Assembly: GCF_004359215.1 (NCBI RefSeq)
Contig: NC_090627.1
Span: forward strand, 130,616-194,615
DNA from: Bremia lactucae
Taxonomy: Eukaryota; Oomycota; Peronosporomycetes; Peronosporales; Peronosporaceae
Direction: 5' to 3'
DNA: 64,000 nt
This document shows positions 43,181 to 52,834 of the stretch, one piece after another (within the stretch, counting starts at the first letter, position 1; each line of letters starts with the position of its first letter). A program made the position numbers and the translations under genes. The notes below the pieces were generated by a model, which saw only the letters and a list, made by a program, of their open reading frames with translations, was not told where the DNA came from and did no database searches.

Positions 43181-44388
43181 TGCCCTAAGTGAACAGTTTT
43201 TTATTGCAGTTGCTGCAATTATCACAAATTACCTAGCTAGTACATCGTCTATCTAAGCGACTTGATAGCCACTTCCGGTGTAATTGTCGCTTATGAATCT
43301 GATATTGTAAGACAGTTATCGCCTCTAGTATGAATTGCGTCGACTCAGCAAAGTAAGTTCTACGCCTTGAGATCAAACAAGTTAGCATAGCACCTTCGAA
43401 CGTTGTGAATGCCGCAAGATACTAAAGGCCTAGTCAAACTCGCCGATGAATGAGAGCAAGGCGTTTGGGCGTGAACAGCTTCTAGCATTTTCTGGGATGC
43501 TAATTTGGCAGCATTTGTTCAGCATTGACAACTAGTGCTTTGCTACTGTAAAATGAACCGTTCTGTGAATCAATCTACTAGTTCGAGAAAATTTGACCAG
43601 CGGCTATGACTTTGGACGTCGTGGGAGGGTACCAAGCAAGGGTAATATAGCGACAAATGCAGCTGTGGTTGGTGGCCATTATTACACGTAGTGCTTCTGG
43701 TCACAATTTTGCTTAAACGGTGGCCCACGTTACACGTTCTGCTCAAGTTTTGCGTCTCGACATCCTTCGAAACTGGATGCCTGTGTTGTTGCCGACACAT
43801 GAAATCTCGTGACCGAGTCCTTGAATGCGACAATCTATGCTGCTAGCTCATTATATACTCGAAGACCCCATGAGCTCGTGCGACCCCAAGGCGAGTCCGG
43901 TCCTGTACAAAACGCATTATGCAAGGAAGGATATTAAAAAACTTCGTTATGGTTATGGTCGAAAGGAATTTCTGGATGACTTCATAAAGTTTTTGTGAGC
44001 TTCATGTCCGAAAACTATGTTGAGTCAGTTGACATCTCGTCAGAAATGCAGTGGTGATGACGGCATTCAAGAGTTTAAGGTATGGGGTCTTGACTATGGA
44101 GATGGACTTAAGAAATAATTTCTGCTCGCCCAAAAGAAACTTTGACTTTTGTGTGCAAGACCCACTTCTCTCTTACTACGATCAAAACCAATTTTGTATA
44201 AGGATGGCGACCGCATCAAAAGGACGAATCGGCAACATTCTGGAGAAATACGGTGTGTCGTAATGAAAACTTTGTACGATTTTTTCGTGCAAATATGGTT
44301 AAAGTGAGGATCAAGTGGTCATCGATGATTAAAAAGGATAGTTGATGAAGCATCTTTCGGAGGACGAAACTCGTGTACGCGAATAGCC
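43181..44388. repeat. Direct repeat R1 beside the nuclease-fold gene
   Basis: Matches 45891-46697 (R2) at high identity in two blocks: 43181-43576 and 43973-44388. The 396 bp between them (43577-43972) are absent from R2. The second block contains a short open stretch (44051-44263) and reads as broken protein (FDFCVQDPLLSYYDQNQFC, ASKGRIGNILEKYGVS) shared by both copies. I do not recognise the family. Confidence 0.8.
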
Positions 44389-44530
44389 GAACCAGGAGGC
44401 AATGACAGAACCAGCAAATGGAATATTGGCATCGTCTGCAACATAGGATGATATCAATTTTTGACCGAACCAGGACTGTGGCAGCTATCGATCTTGAGCT
44501 GACGCAGGCCATGGCAGACTTTGAAAAAAA
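44389..44530 (+). pseudogene. Possible C-terminal coding remnant after R1
   Basis: Beyond the end of the R1/R2 match, the + strand in one frame reads MISIFDRTRTVAAIDLELTQ followed by AMADFEKN and a stop at about 44534. It may be the 3' end of the gene whose broken middle lies in R1. Unrecognised. Confidence 0.3.
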
Positions 44531-44730
44531 TTAGTATAGCGGCATGGATAGAAGTAGAGCATGGACCAGACGACATAAAATTAATACTTTGCCTACTACT
44601 TGGATGACGACAAATTGTTTAGAACGATATAGGTAATAGGGACATATAGATGCATTATTACTGAATCCATCGAATAAATATATTTATTGTTTTGTTGTCA
44701 GCCAACACGCAAATTTAAGACGACTGCTAC

Positions 44731-45690
44731 TTATTCGCTGAGTTCAATATCAACTGCTGTAGTGATAGTTTCTCGCAAGGCAATTAAGTCGATGATAATC
44801 TGATGGTTTTCGCGACCCGCTAAAGCTGGTGGTAAAGCAACTCCAAAGTATATTGCTCTAAGAGGAAACGCTATCGTCACTGGACCTGGGCGATTCTGGT
44901 CCATTCCAAACTCCACTTCCTGAACCAGCTGTCCACGTTGGTGCAAGATCGCAACTCGACGCGAATTGATACATCCCGGGGATATTTTAATTCCAATTGC
45001 CACTTGGACAGACGAATATCTGTGGTCCATCCACCGCAGAAGTTTGGCTCGCAGAGCCCGCAGGCCTTCATTTTTGTAAGCGACTTCTAGGATGAAATTG
45101 GGGAATGGAAAATTACCTGTTGCTCTCATCACCCCTCCCCCAACTCTTAAATTTACAGGAGTAAAAGAAGCGTCTGGCTCTTGCCCACGATCTCCAGTCC
45201 GACATGTTGTCTGTCCCGTTTCCAGAGAGGAAATGAGGTGGATATCGTTTCCGGCGTCTACGATTTGCTCCAAAATCGAAGTCGTAACAGCACTTGTCGC
45301 TTTACTATGCACTGCTGACGGCAGGCTATATATCATTACTCTTCCTGTGCCCGTTGCATCCTCAAGCGGCTCAAAAACCCACCGCCTCAAACGACCTTCG
45401 TTATTGTCAAGCCACCGCGCAAACTCGTTCCACGCAGCGGATTCACACACGACAACAGGTCCCCACAAAATTTCTCCATCATCTTCAGAAAGTTGAGCGC
45501 TGTCAATTGGGCTCTCCAATTTCTTCTTCAGTTGTTGTTTAGCTCGCACCACGTCTTCGGCGTAAATAACCTTCCTCTTTCGCATCTTTGATTCTGTATG
45601 AGCTGCCGACAATGACAAAGAAACAGGAGGTGTAACGCCCGTTCCAAGTCGTGAAGTTCGTCGCCGCTTCTCAAGGTCGTTTGCTAGCAT
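44731..45690 (-). CDS. PD-(D/E)XK (Uma2-like) nuclease-fold protein, 319 residues
   Basis: Single uninterrupted frame from the ATG at 45690 to 44731; no in-frame ATG lies upstream before a TGA at 45712. The N-terminal 60 residues are basic and helical (KMRKRKVIYAEDVVRAKQQL), with nuclear-signal-like KMRKRK. From about residue 165 the layout matches Uma2/DUF820-type restriction-endonuclease folds: EPDASFTP with the metal-binding Asp, about 25 residues later NFILEVAYKNEG with the catalytic Glu, then LRAKLLRWMD and a following beta-strand (VQVAIGIKI). This fold cleaves DNA in prokaryotes. In oomycetes related domains occur in mobile-element and Crinkler/RHS-type contexts, but no LFLAK-like start is seen here. 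It is the only non-retroelement gene in the window that looks intact, and it lies between long direct repeats. Substrate and role unknown. Confidence 0.65.
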   Translation of the reverse strand: MLANDLEKRRRTSRLGTGVTPPVSLSLSAAHTESKMRKRKVIYAEDVVRAKQQLKKKLESPIDSAQLSEDDGEILWGPVVVCESAAWNEFARWLDNNEGRLRRWVFEPLEDATGTGRVMIYSLPSAVHSKATSAVTTSILEQIVDAGNDIHLISSLETGQTTCRTGDRGQEPDASFTPVNLRVGGGVMRATGNFPFPNFILEVAYKNEGLRALRAKLLRWMDHRYSSVQVAIGIKISPGCINSRRVAILHQRGQLVQEVEFGMDQNRPGPVTIAFPLRAIYFGVALPPALAGRENHQIIIDLIALRETITTAVDIELSE

Positions 45691-45756
45691 CTCCGTCAAG
45701 ACCTTTCTCTTTCACTTTTCCCACTCCGTCAAGACCTTTCTCTTTCACTTTTCCCA
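45691..45756. repeat. Two 33-bp tandem repeats at the 5' end of the nuclease-fold gene
   Basis: CTCCGTCAAGACCTTTCTCT begins at 45691 and again at 45724, immediately upstream of the start codon (gene on -). The pyrimidine-rich units on + are purine-rich on the coding strand and fall where a 5' leader would be. Confidence 0.8.
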
Positions 45757-45890
45757 CTACGTAGTTTCAAAGTAAAGATTTTTTTACTTATATAAAGCTC
45801 GCGTGCGAAAATGTTTAAATGAAATTCATAAAACGACAAAAAAATGACAATGTGGAAGCCAGTGCTCCATTTGGGCTGAGTTATAATTAT

Positions 45891-46697
45891 GCCGAATTGA
45901 ACAGTTTCTTATTGCAGTTGCTGCAAATATCACAAATTACCTAGCTAGTACATCGTCTATCTAAGCGACTTGATAGCCACTTCCGGTGTAATTGTCGCTT
46001 ATGAATCTGATTTTGTAAGACAGTCATCGCCTCTAGTATCAATTGCGTCGAATCAGCAAAGTAAGTTTTACGCCTTGAGATCAAACAATAGCATAGCACC
46101 TTCGAACGTTGTGAATGCCGCAAGATGCTAAAGGCCTACTTAAACTTCGCTGATGAATGAGAGCAAGGCGTTTGGGCGTGAACAGCTTCTAGCATTTTCT
46201 GGGATGCTAATTTTGGCAGCATTTGTTCAGCATTTGACAACTAGTGCTTTGCAACTGTAAATTGAATCGGTGTGTGAATCAATCTGGATGACTTTCATAA
46301 AGTTTGTGTGAGCTTCATGTCCGAAAAATATGTTGAGTCAGTTGATATCGCGTCAGAAAATGCAGTGGTTATGACGGCGGTCAAGAGTTTAAGGAATGGG
46401 GTCTTGATATGGATATGGACTTAAGAAATAATTTCCGCTCACCCGAAAAAAACTTTGACTTTTTTGTGCAAGACCCACTTCTCTCTTACAGCGTCCAAAA
46501 CCAATTGTGTATAAGGATAGCGACCACTTCAAAAGGACGAATCGGCAACATTCTGGAGAAATACGGTGTGTCGTAATGAAAACTTTGTACGATTTTTACG
46601 TGCAAATATGGTTAATGTGAGGATCAAGTGGTCATCGATGATTAAAAAGGATAGTTGATAAGCATTTTTCGGAGGACAAAAGCCCGTATATGCGAAT
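45891..46697. repeat. Direct repeat R2, interrupted by element E
   Basis: Same orientation as R1, lacking the 396-bp middle. The match to R1 ends at GCGAAT (46692-46697), exactly where the TG of the element-E LTR begins. R1 continues there with AGCCGAACC, so E is inserted in R2. Confidence 0.8.
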
Positions 46698-46945
46698 TGT
46701 AAGGACCAGTCATCTTGCTCAGCCCTTGACCACTCATTTCGACTTACCTTTTAAACCATTCATTTTCTTTAATTCAATTTTACATATGCGCCATAATAAA
46801 AACAAGTAAAAAGGTTTGCGCAATTAGGAGAGATGATACTCAGTAAGAATTAGATTAAGGATAGGCGATACCTTAAGGAGTATACCAAAAGTATCGGTTA
46901 GTTAAACTAATTTTAATTCAGTCGTAATTTACCCTCATCCTGACA
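46698..46945 (+). repeat. 5' LTR of element E
   Basis: Runs from TGTAAGGACCAG to CTCATCCTGACA. TGTAAGGA and TCCTGACA form an imperfect terminal inverted repeat. The 5' boundary is fixed by the end of R2 and the 3' boundary by the primer-binding site. Confidence 0.75.
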
Positions 46946-46963
46946 AGTGGTAGCACTTGTTGG
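46946..46963 (+). other. Primer-binding site of element E
   Basis: AGTGGTAGCACTTGTTGG follows the LTR; the TGGTAGCACTT core is shared with families B and D. Confidence 0.65.
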
Positions 46964-47215
46964 TCCTCCGCCCGCTTCTCCGCCGTCCGCCGCTTCTCCG
47001 CCGTCCTCCGCCCGCTTCTCCGCCGTCCGCCGCTTCTCCGCCGTCCTCCGCCCGCTTCTCCGCCGTTCGCCGCTTCTCCGCCGTCCGCTCGCCTCTCCGC
47101 TGCACGCCGCTTTTCCGCCGTCTGCCGCTTCTTCGCCGTCCGCTTGCCTCTTCGCCGTCCGCTTGCCTCTTCGCGGTACGCTTGCTTCTTCGCTTTTCGC
47201 GCTTCGTGGGACTGC
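46964..47215. repeat. GC-rich minisatellite in the leader of E
   Basis: About 250 bp of degenerate units built from CGCCGCTTCTCCGCCGTC, with a clear 39-bp higher period in the first part. Both strands are free of stops over most of it (Pro/Ser/Ala-rich on +, Glu/Gly/Ala-rich on -) because of composition, so I do not call a gene. Confidence 0.8.
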
Positions 47216-47230
47216 CCTGCGTTGGATTGC

Positions 47231-47312
47231 GAAGTACTGCTTGTAGCGTGAGAGATTTCCGCTCGCAGCCAATAAGGTACTGCTTGTAGCGTGGGAATTT
47301 CCGCTCGCAGTC
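47231..47312. repeat. Two 45-bp tandem repeats in the leader of E
   Basis: GTACTGCTTGTAGCGTG starts at 47233 and again at 47278, each followed by TTTCCGCTCGCAG. This is a second, separate repeat in the leader. Confidence 0.75.
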
Positions 47313-47526
47313 CACTGCTCCATCCCTTTGGAAGCGCTGCGTAGCAGTTTTGAGTGTGTGGCTTTCAGTATCCACTGTAATTCTAAGCGTCTGCCTAGGC
47401 AGATATAGTCGCTTAGTCTGTGTGAGGTTGGGTCCGGCTTAACTCGGTGAAACAGTTAATCCATCTGGGATAAGGTTTAATCTCTAACGCATTACGCCTA
47501 AGAGCTAAAGTAAGTCGTTGAGTTCT

Positions 47527-47829
47527 ATGAGCAAGAAGAGAAAGGCTACTACTCAGATTCCGTTTGACTGCAGTAAGGCTTTCCTCTTTGAGTACGGTGA
47601 AAAGTCTTCAAAGACTGCGAACGATCTGCTTGCGTCTTTACAAAAGACTCGGCGCATTGCAAAGATCTTAGCAAAACAACTCACCAAGGAGAAAGCCTGC
47701 CTGCCCAAGCAAGGGTCCACCTTATCAGCTCCGCTACACGAAGTAGACGCGCTTTTGGAAGAAGCCGAGCGCACCATCCTAAAGGATCTTCGGTTTAACT
47801 TAAGAGACCTAAATAAACTAAACAACTAA
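47527..47829 (+). CDS. Small basic protein upstream of gag-pol in element E, 100 residues
   Basis: ATG at 47527, stop at 47827-47829, 35 bp before the Gag-Pol start. The product is Lys-rich with an N-terminal KKRK and long predicted helices (ANDLLASLQKTRRIAKILAK, LHEVDALLEEAERTILKDLR), suggesting a coiled-coil or nucleic-acid-binding adaptor. It has no Gag signature I know. Its position and intactness suggest it is an element gene or a separate N-terminal part of Gag. A leaderless-coincidence ORF remains possible. Confidence 0.5.
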   Translation: MSKKRKATTQIPFDCSKAFLFEYGEKSSKTANDLLASLQKTRRIAKILAKQLTKEKACLPKQGSTLSAPLHEVDALLEEAERTILKDLRFNLRDLNKLNN

Positions 47830-47864
47830 GTCTTTTAAAAGTTCCGAACATATCTTCTTCCATT

Positions 47865-50800
47865 ATGGGCCAACCCTCAAACGCCGAGCTAATGCAGCAA
47901 ATGATGCATATGCTACAGCAACAACAAGAGTTGATCAAATCCTTGGCTAACTCCCAAAAAAAAGGTGGGCTTAAGGTGGACGGGCTAAGAATACCGACGT
48001 ATAGCGGAAGGAGTGAAGAGTCGGTTCGACTTTATTACGCGCAAGTACAGCAATATTTTATTGCGCGCGGTACGAAGTGGAGAGAAGACGCAATGGCTCC
48101 TCAAGTACTTGCCGTACTAGGAAGTTCATTGCGCGGACCAGCAGCACAATGGTTCTTGCTGCATCAATCAGAAATTCACTCAGTCGACGAGTTTTTTCTA
48201 GCAGTGGAAAAGGAATTTGTTCCTGCGGATCTACAGCAACGTCTTCGAGACGACCTGCACCGGCTGAGACAAGCCAGTTGCAAAGGCTTAATGGACTACA
48301 TTGCGAAATTTCGACACATTATTTCGCAAGTTGAGGACATGACTGAGATAGACCAAATAATCTATTTTCAACGAGGATTAAAAACAAGAACGCAAGAAGA
48401 AGTTCAATACCGACGGGGAAGTACACTGTCGGAGGCTATTACTGTGGCGCTCGACTTTGAACGCGCACATTCGGTTGGTTATAATCACCATATCGCAACA
48501 ACCCCTCGTCCTGGTCCACCAAAGGTGGCCAGAGAATTAAACAATGAGCCAGAGCTGATGGAAATCGACAATGCTCGGCCATTTCATAGGTCTTCTCGCG
48601 TCCATAGCCGACGTCCAAATAAACCAAAGTGTGCGTACTGCAAAAAACTGGGGCACACGATTCAGCAGTGTTACAAGCGCAGGAACCAGCAAAATAGTCG
48701 CGGCAACGGATATCGTCGCGAGCGTGCAAACGTAAACTATTTCGAGAATGAGTCAGTCGAAGAAGAAACCATCGCGACTGTGTCAGATGAAAATATCACT
48801 ACACTAAGTGAAGCTGACTTTGCTTCCTTCACGGGAAAAGATTTGATCGTCAAAAAGGGTCATCTTGACGATCGTGCTGTTAAAATAATGCTCGATTCTG
48901 GCGCCACATGCAATGTGGTAAAGCCGGGGTTGCTGCAACGCGTCACGTCTGAAGTGGCAATTCAAGTCACTCGTTTCGACGGCACTAATACCACCAAAAG
49001 AAAGGTGAAGAAAGGAGTCGCAAATATCTTCTTTGATGGTAATCAATTTTCTGACATTCCGGTCATCGAGTGGCCAATGAGCAATTCCCAAGATGTAATT
49101 CTGGGTAAGCCTTGGTTTACTGCGCACGAGCCAATAATAAATTGGCGTACTCATCAAGTTTCGTTCAAAGGTGGTAACATACCACAGGATGAGGTTTTTG
49201 AACCGGTCATTATTTCCTCTGCCGACTTTTCAAGGAAATTGAAGACATCAAAATACGAAGAGGTCTATCGTGTCAAAATTTATCAAGAATCGGAATCTAC
49301 AAAACCTCGAGAAAAACGGTTGAAGTCTTTACTTGATTCCTATAAAGATGTATTTCCGGAGAAGTTACCGAATTCATTGCCTCCTAATCGGTCAGTTGAA
49401 TTTGAAATCAATATGCAACCCGGTGCGCAACCGAGTAATCGTCCGCCGTTTCGACTTTCACAAGTTGAACAAAATGCTTTACAGAAGTTTGTCGATGAGA
49501 ACCTTTCCCGCGGATGGATCGAGCTTTCAGACTCGCCGTGGGTATCAAACATCTTTGGTATTCCTAAAAAGGACCCAAAAACCGGTACGAGTGTATCTCG
49601 TTCGGAATGGATTCGATCCGGAAACGCAAACATATTGCTCCGTTGGGTGATTGACTTTCGTTACGTCAACTCAAAGTCAGTCGTCCCAAAAATACCTTTG
49701 CCGCGAATCGATGAATTGTTCGATAAAATGCAAGGTATGAGCTATTTCACAGTCATTGACTTAGCTCAGGGGTACCATCAGATGCGTATCCATCCGGATA
49801 GCAAGAAGTACACTGCGTTTCGTACATCAAATGAGACGTATCAGTGGTGCGTTGCTCCGATGGGTCTTGCTGGAATGCCTGGCATTTGGTCGCGCTTGAT
49901 GCGTGTACTTTTTGGAAAGTTCCCATTTGTTGTGGTATATTTGGATGATATCTGCATATTTTCCGTCTCTTATGACGAACATCTTGGCCATCTTGCTATC
50001 GTGTTCGACGTATTACGCAAGGAAACGCTATTCGCTCACATAGGCAAGTGCAAGTTTGCGCGTCAAGAGGTCAGCTTTTTGGGGCACACTGTTTCCAATA
50101 AAGGATTATCCGTTGATAATACGAAGACGGAAGCAATCGCTAAATGGCCACCACCGACCTCCGTAAAGGAATTGCAAAGTTTTCTTGGTCTTGCTGGTTA
50201 TTATCGCCGCTTTATTCATCAGTTTGCGCACATAGTTCTGCCATTGAGTCATCTTGTTAAGAAAGATTCTCCATGGCTGTGGAATGCAGAACAGGAAGAT
50301 TCCTTCGCAAGGCTGAAGTCTGCCTTACAAGCTGCACCTGTGCTAACTCTGCCCAACTTTTCACGCCCGTTTGTACTGACTACGGATGCATCAGGGTCGT
50401 GCGTGGGAGGTGTTTTATCGCAATTTCTCAATGGACATGACCATCCAATAGCGTTTTATTCAAAGAAGCTTGGAGTCCATGAGATTAATTGGCCTGCTCA
50501 TGAAAAGGAGCTATTTGCAATTAAAGCGGGGTTAGACAAATGGCGTCATTACCTTTATGGTCACCAGTTTGAGATTTTCACGGACAATAGCGCCTGCTCT
50601 TGGCTGCTTCATCATCCGAAAGTCTCGCCGAAATTGGCTCGATACTTGACCACCTTCGCTCAATATACGTTTACTATACACCACATTAATGGTGCTTCAA
50701 ACGTCGTAGCTGATGCGCTTTCGTGCCGGCCTGATGATACTGTCGTGGACAATATCCACTTCCATAAGTGCGATTCTAGTTGCCAACAACGAGGTACACG

Positions 50801-52117
50801 TTTACTTTGCTCACCCTCGGTGCCAACTCTGCCCCGGGAGGAGGCTGAGGCTCTGCAAGTTGCCACCTTAATGACAGCGTCGTATGTCGAGTTGTCACCA
50901 GAAGTTCGCAAGCTACTTCAACAAGGCTACGCCAGAGATGCTGAGTTTGAAGAAGCATGGAAAAACTCAGAAGCAAGCTCATTGTTTGTCAAGCAAGAAG
51001 ACTTGCTGTTTTTGCGCACGTCAAATAAGCTTACACGTCTTTGCGTGCCCAGCAACAACCGTTTGCGAACGAAAGTTATATCGGAATATCATGATTCGGC
51101 AATTGCTGCTCATCCGGGCAATCGCAGAACATACTTGCGAGTGGCTCAGTGGTATTACTGGAAATCGTTGCAGAAAGACGTCAAGGAATATGTCAAAACC
51201 TGTGAAACCTGCGCACGTTGGAAACATGATAATCAACGAAAAAACGGATTACTCATGCCAATTCCAATACCAGAGGCTTGCTGGCAAGTGGTGTCAATGG
51301 ACTTCATAACAGGGCTTCCTATGTCCAATGGATTTGATGCCATCCTAACTGTTGTCGATAAGTTTTCCAAACGAACGAAGTACGCAGCAGTGCACGTTAA
51401 GGATGATGCATGCACAACAGCAAAAGTATTTTTTGATGCTGTAGTTCGACACCATGGTCTTCCAGAAGTTATCATCAGTGACCGAGATAGCAAGTTCACG
51501 TCCATGTTTTGGAAGTCTTTGATGACGATCATCGGTGTTCGTCTAAGTATGACAACCGCTCATCGGGCTCAAGCCGATGGACAGACCGAGCGACAGAACC
51601 TTGTGGTAGAAGACGCACTAAGATGCATGGTATCTTACCATGGCACTGACTGGACCGAACACTTGGGAAGCATAGAGTATGCGCACTCTACACTGGTTAG
51701 TGCATCCACCGGATACTCTCCCTTCGAAATAGATACGGGAAGAAAGGAACGCTCTACATGGCAGAAGGCTCTGGGCTGCAATAGTCAACCAAAGGAGATT
51801 GACGTATCCGCAAAAGAGTTTATCGAAGAACGAACAAAGATCATCGATCAGGCTCGCAGAAATCTCCTAAAAGCACAAGCTTCGCAAAAGCAATATTACG
51901 ATCAAAAACGCCGAATAAATCAAGTTGAATTCAAGGTTGGAGATCTAGTTATGCTTGATACTCGCAGAATATCGTTGAAACATGCTGCGAAAGATATGGG
52001 GACACCACGAGCTAAGTTTGCGGCAAGAAAGGTGGGACCATTCGAAATTATCAAAATGATTAATCCGAATGTGGCAAGGCTTAAGTTACCACAAAGTATG
52101 AATAAGATTAATCCAAC
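47865..52117 (+). CDS. Gag-Pol polyprotein of element E (intact, C-terminus in gap)
   Basis: One frame from the ATG at 47865 with no stop or shift for about 1,417 residues, until Ns begin at 52118. Domains by residue: Gag capsid about 35-210 (RGPAAQWFLLHQ); zinc knuckle CAYCKKLGHTIQQC about 254-267; protease LDSGATCN about 343; RT about 500-760 with YLDD about 691; RNase H TTDASGSCVGG about 838; integrase zinc region about 1075-1120 (CETC); catalytic core with SMDFITGLP (about 1145), ISDRDSKF (about 1205) and DGQTERQN (about 1240); GPFEIIKM tail about 1390. All key catalytic residues are present. Gag and Pol are fused in one frame, as in many chromovirus-like Ty3 elements. Whether a chromodomain follows is hidden by the gap. 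Confidence 0.9.
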
Positions 52118-52217
52118 NNNNNNNNNNNNNNNNNNNNNNNNNNNNNNNNNNNNNNNNNNNNNNNNNNNNNNNNNNNNNNNNNNNNNNNNNNNNNNNNNNN
52201 NNNNNNNNNNNNNNNNN
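52118..52217. other. 100-N assembly gap
   Basis: Exactly 100 Ns, the conventional unknown-size gap. Left of it element E is cut inside Pol; right of it is a LINE tail. The 3' LTR of E and an unknown amount of sequence are missing. Confidence 0.95.
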
Positions 52218-52747
52218 GATCTTACTGCCAATATTTGAGGATCTGCAGTGGCGCCTTGCTTTTCGACTGCTGCCGGTGCGCTCGCGCTTTTGGTTCTTGG
52301 AACTTGCACACACGAACACACGAACATCCGAAAGTGCGTTCGCGCTGGGTGCGACGCCATCGAGTCCGAACAGCACTTGTTCTTTGACTGCACGCTCGCA
52401 TCGCAACTCTGGAAGCAGGTGATCAAATTGTTCTCGAAATTTTTCGTTAGGCGTCCCGCTTGGCTCGACATCGCGCTCGCGCGGAACATGCGCGTCCGAA
52501 ACGAGTGGCAAGAACGCGAAGAGGTTGTCACCGACGTGTGGCATGTTCTCCGTGCGGTGACGCTTCACTTCATCTGGACTGACCGTGACCGGTGTCTGTT
52601 TGACGGCAGACACCCCACACCAACATCGTTCGCACTCCAAGCAATTTGGACAACAGTTGCCGCTCACATTCGGTTCTTCCAACGCAGAGTGTACTCAACT
52701 GAAGCCCAGGTCTCTCTCCAGGGAGTTATCCGCCACCTGGAGTCCTG
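52218..52747 (+). pseudogene. LINE ORF2 C-terminus with RT zinc-binding motif (partial)
   Basis: From 52248 the frame reads KCVRAGCDAIESEQHLFFDC then TLASQLWKQVIK. This is the zf-RVT pattern found at the C-terminus of LINE ORF2 (Cys-rich, E..HLFF.C....LW), followed by about 100 residues typical of that tail (HFIWTDRDRCLFDGRHP). It is + strand, unlike the LINE at 38756-42855, and may be another element or another part of one. Both ends are artificial (Ns at 52217 and 52748). Confidence 0.75.
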
Positions 52748-52748
52748 N
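52748..52748. other. Single-N contig join
   Basis: One N separates the LINE tail (GGAGTCCTG) from the tandem array, which begins in the middle of a tRNA-Thr module (TACCACTGAG). This is likely an artificial join. Confidence 0.75.
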
Positions 52749-52767
52749 TACCACTGAGCTATAGGGG
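52749..52767 (-). pseudogene. 5' end of a tRNA-Thr copy cut by the contig join
   Basis: Only the acceptor 5' strand and part of the D arm remain (reverse of TACCACTGAGCTATAGGGG). The rest would lie left of the N at 52748. Confidence 0.6.
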
Positions 52768-52790
52768 CCTGGCAGCGGCAGTAAAGCTCA

Positions 52791-52834
52791 GTCGTATACC
52801 ACTGCGGTTCAGGGTTCGAACCCTTGTATGACTA
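52791..52834 (+). pseudogene. tRNA-like module lacking an anticodon arm (copies at about 53667 and 54542)
   Basis: AGTCGTA pairs with TATGACT as an acceptor. Between them is a good T arm (CAGGG-TTCGAAC-CCTTG) with an exact B box GGTTCGAACCC, but only 13 nt remain for the D and anticodon arms. It is unchanged in all three units. It is best read as a deleted tRNA or a small Pol III unit. Confidence 0.45.

Larger units (their letters stand above)
46698..52117 (+). mobile_element. Ty3/gypsy element E, coding region intact up to a sequence gap
   Basis: 5' LTR (46698-46945), primer-binding site, a long leader with GC-rich repeats, a small ORF (47527-47829) and one continuous Gag-Pol frame from 47865 to the gap at 52118. 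The 3' end and 3' LTR are missing in the gap. It is the best-preserved element in the window and, by the absence of any lesion in more than 4.2 kb of coding sequence, probably the youngest. Confidence 0.9.

Noticed and set aside
46913..47375. Long open frames on both strands (Glu/Gly/Ala-rich on -, Pro/Ser/Ala-rich on +)
   Set aside because: They are explained by the GC-rich minisatellite in the leader of element E; composition alone keeps several frames open.
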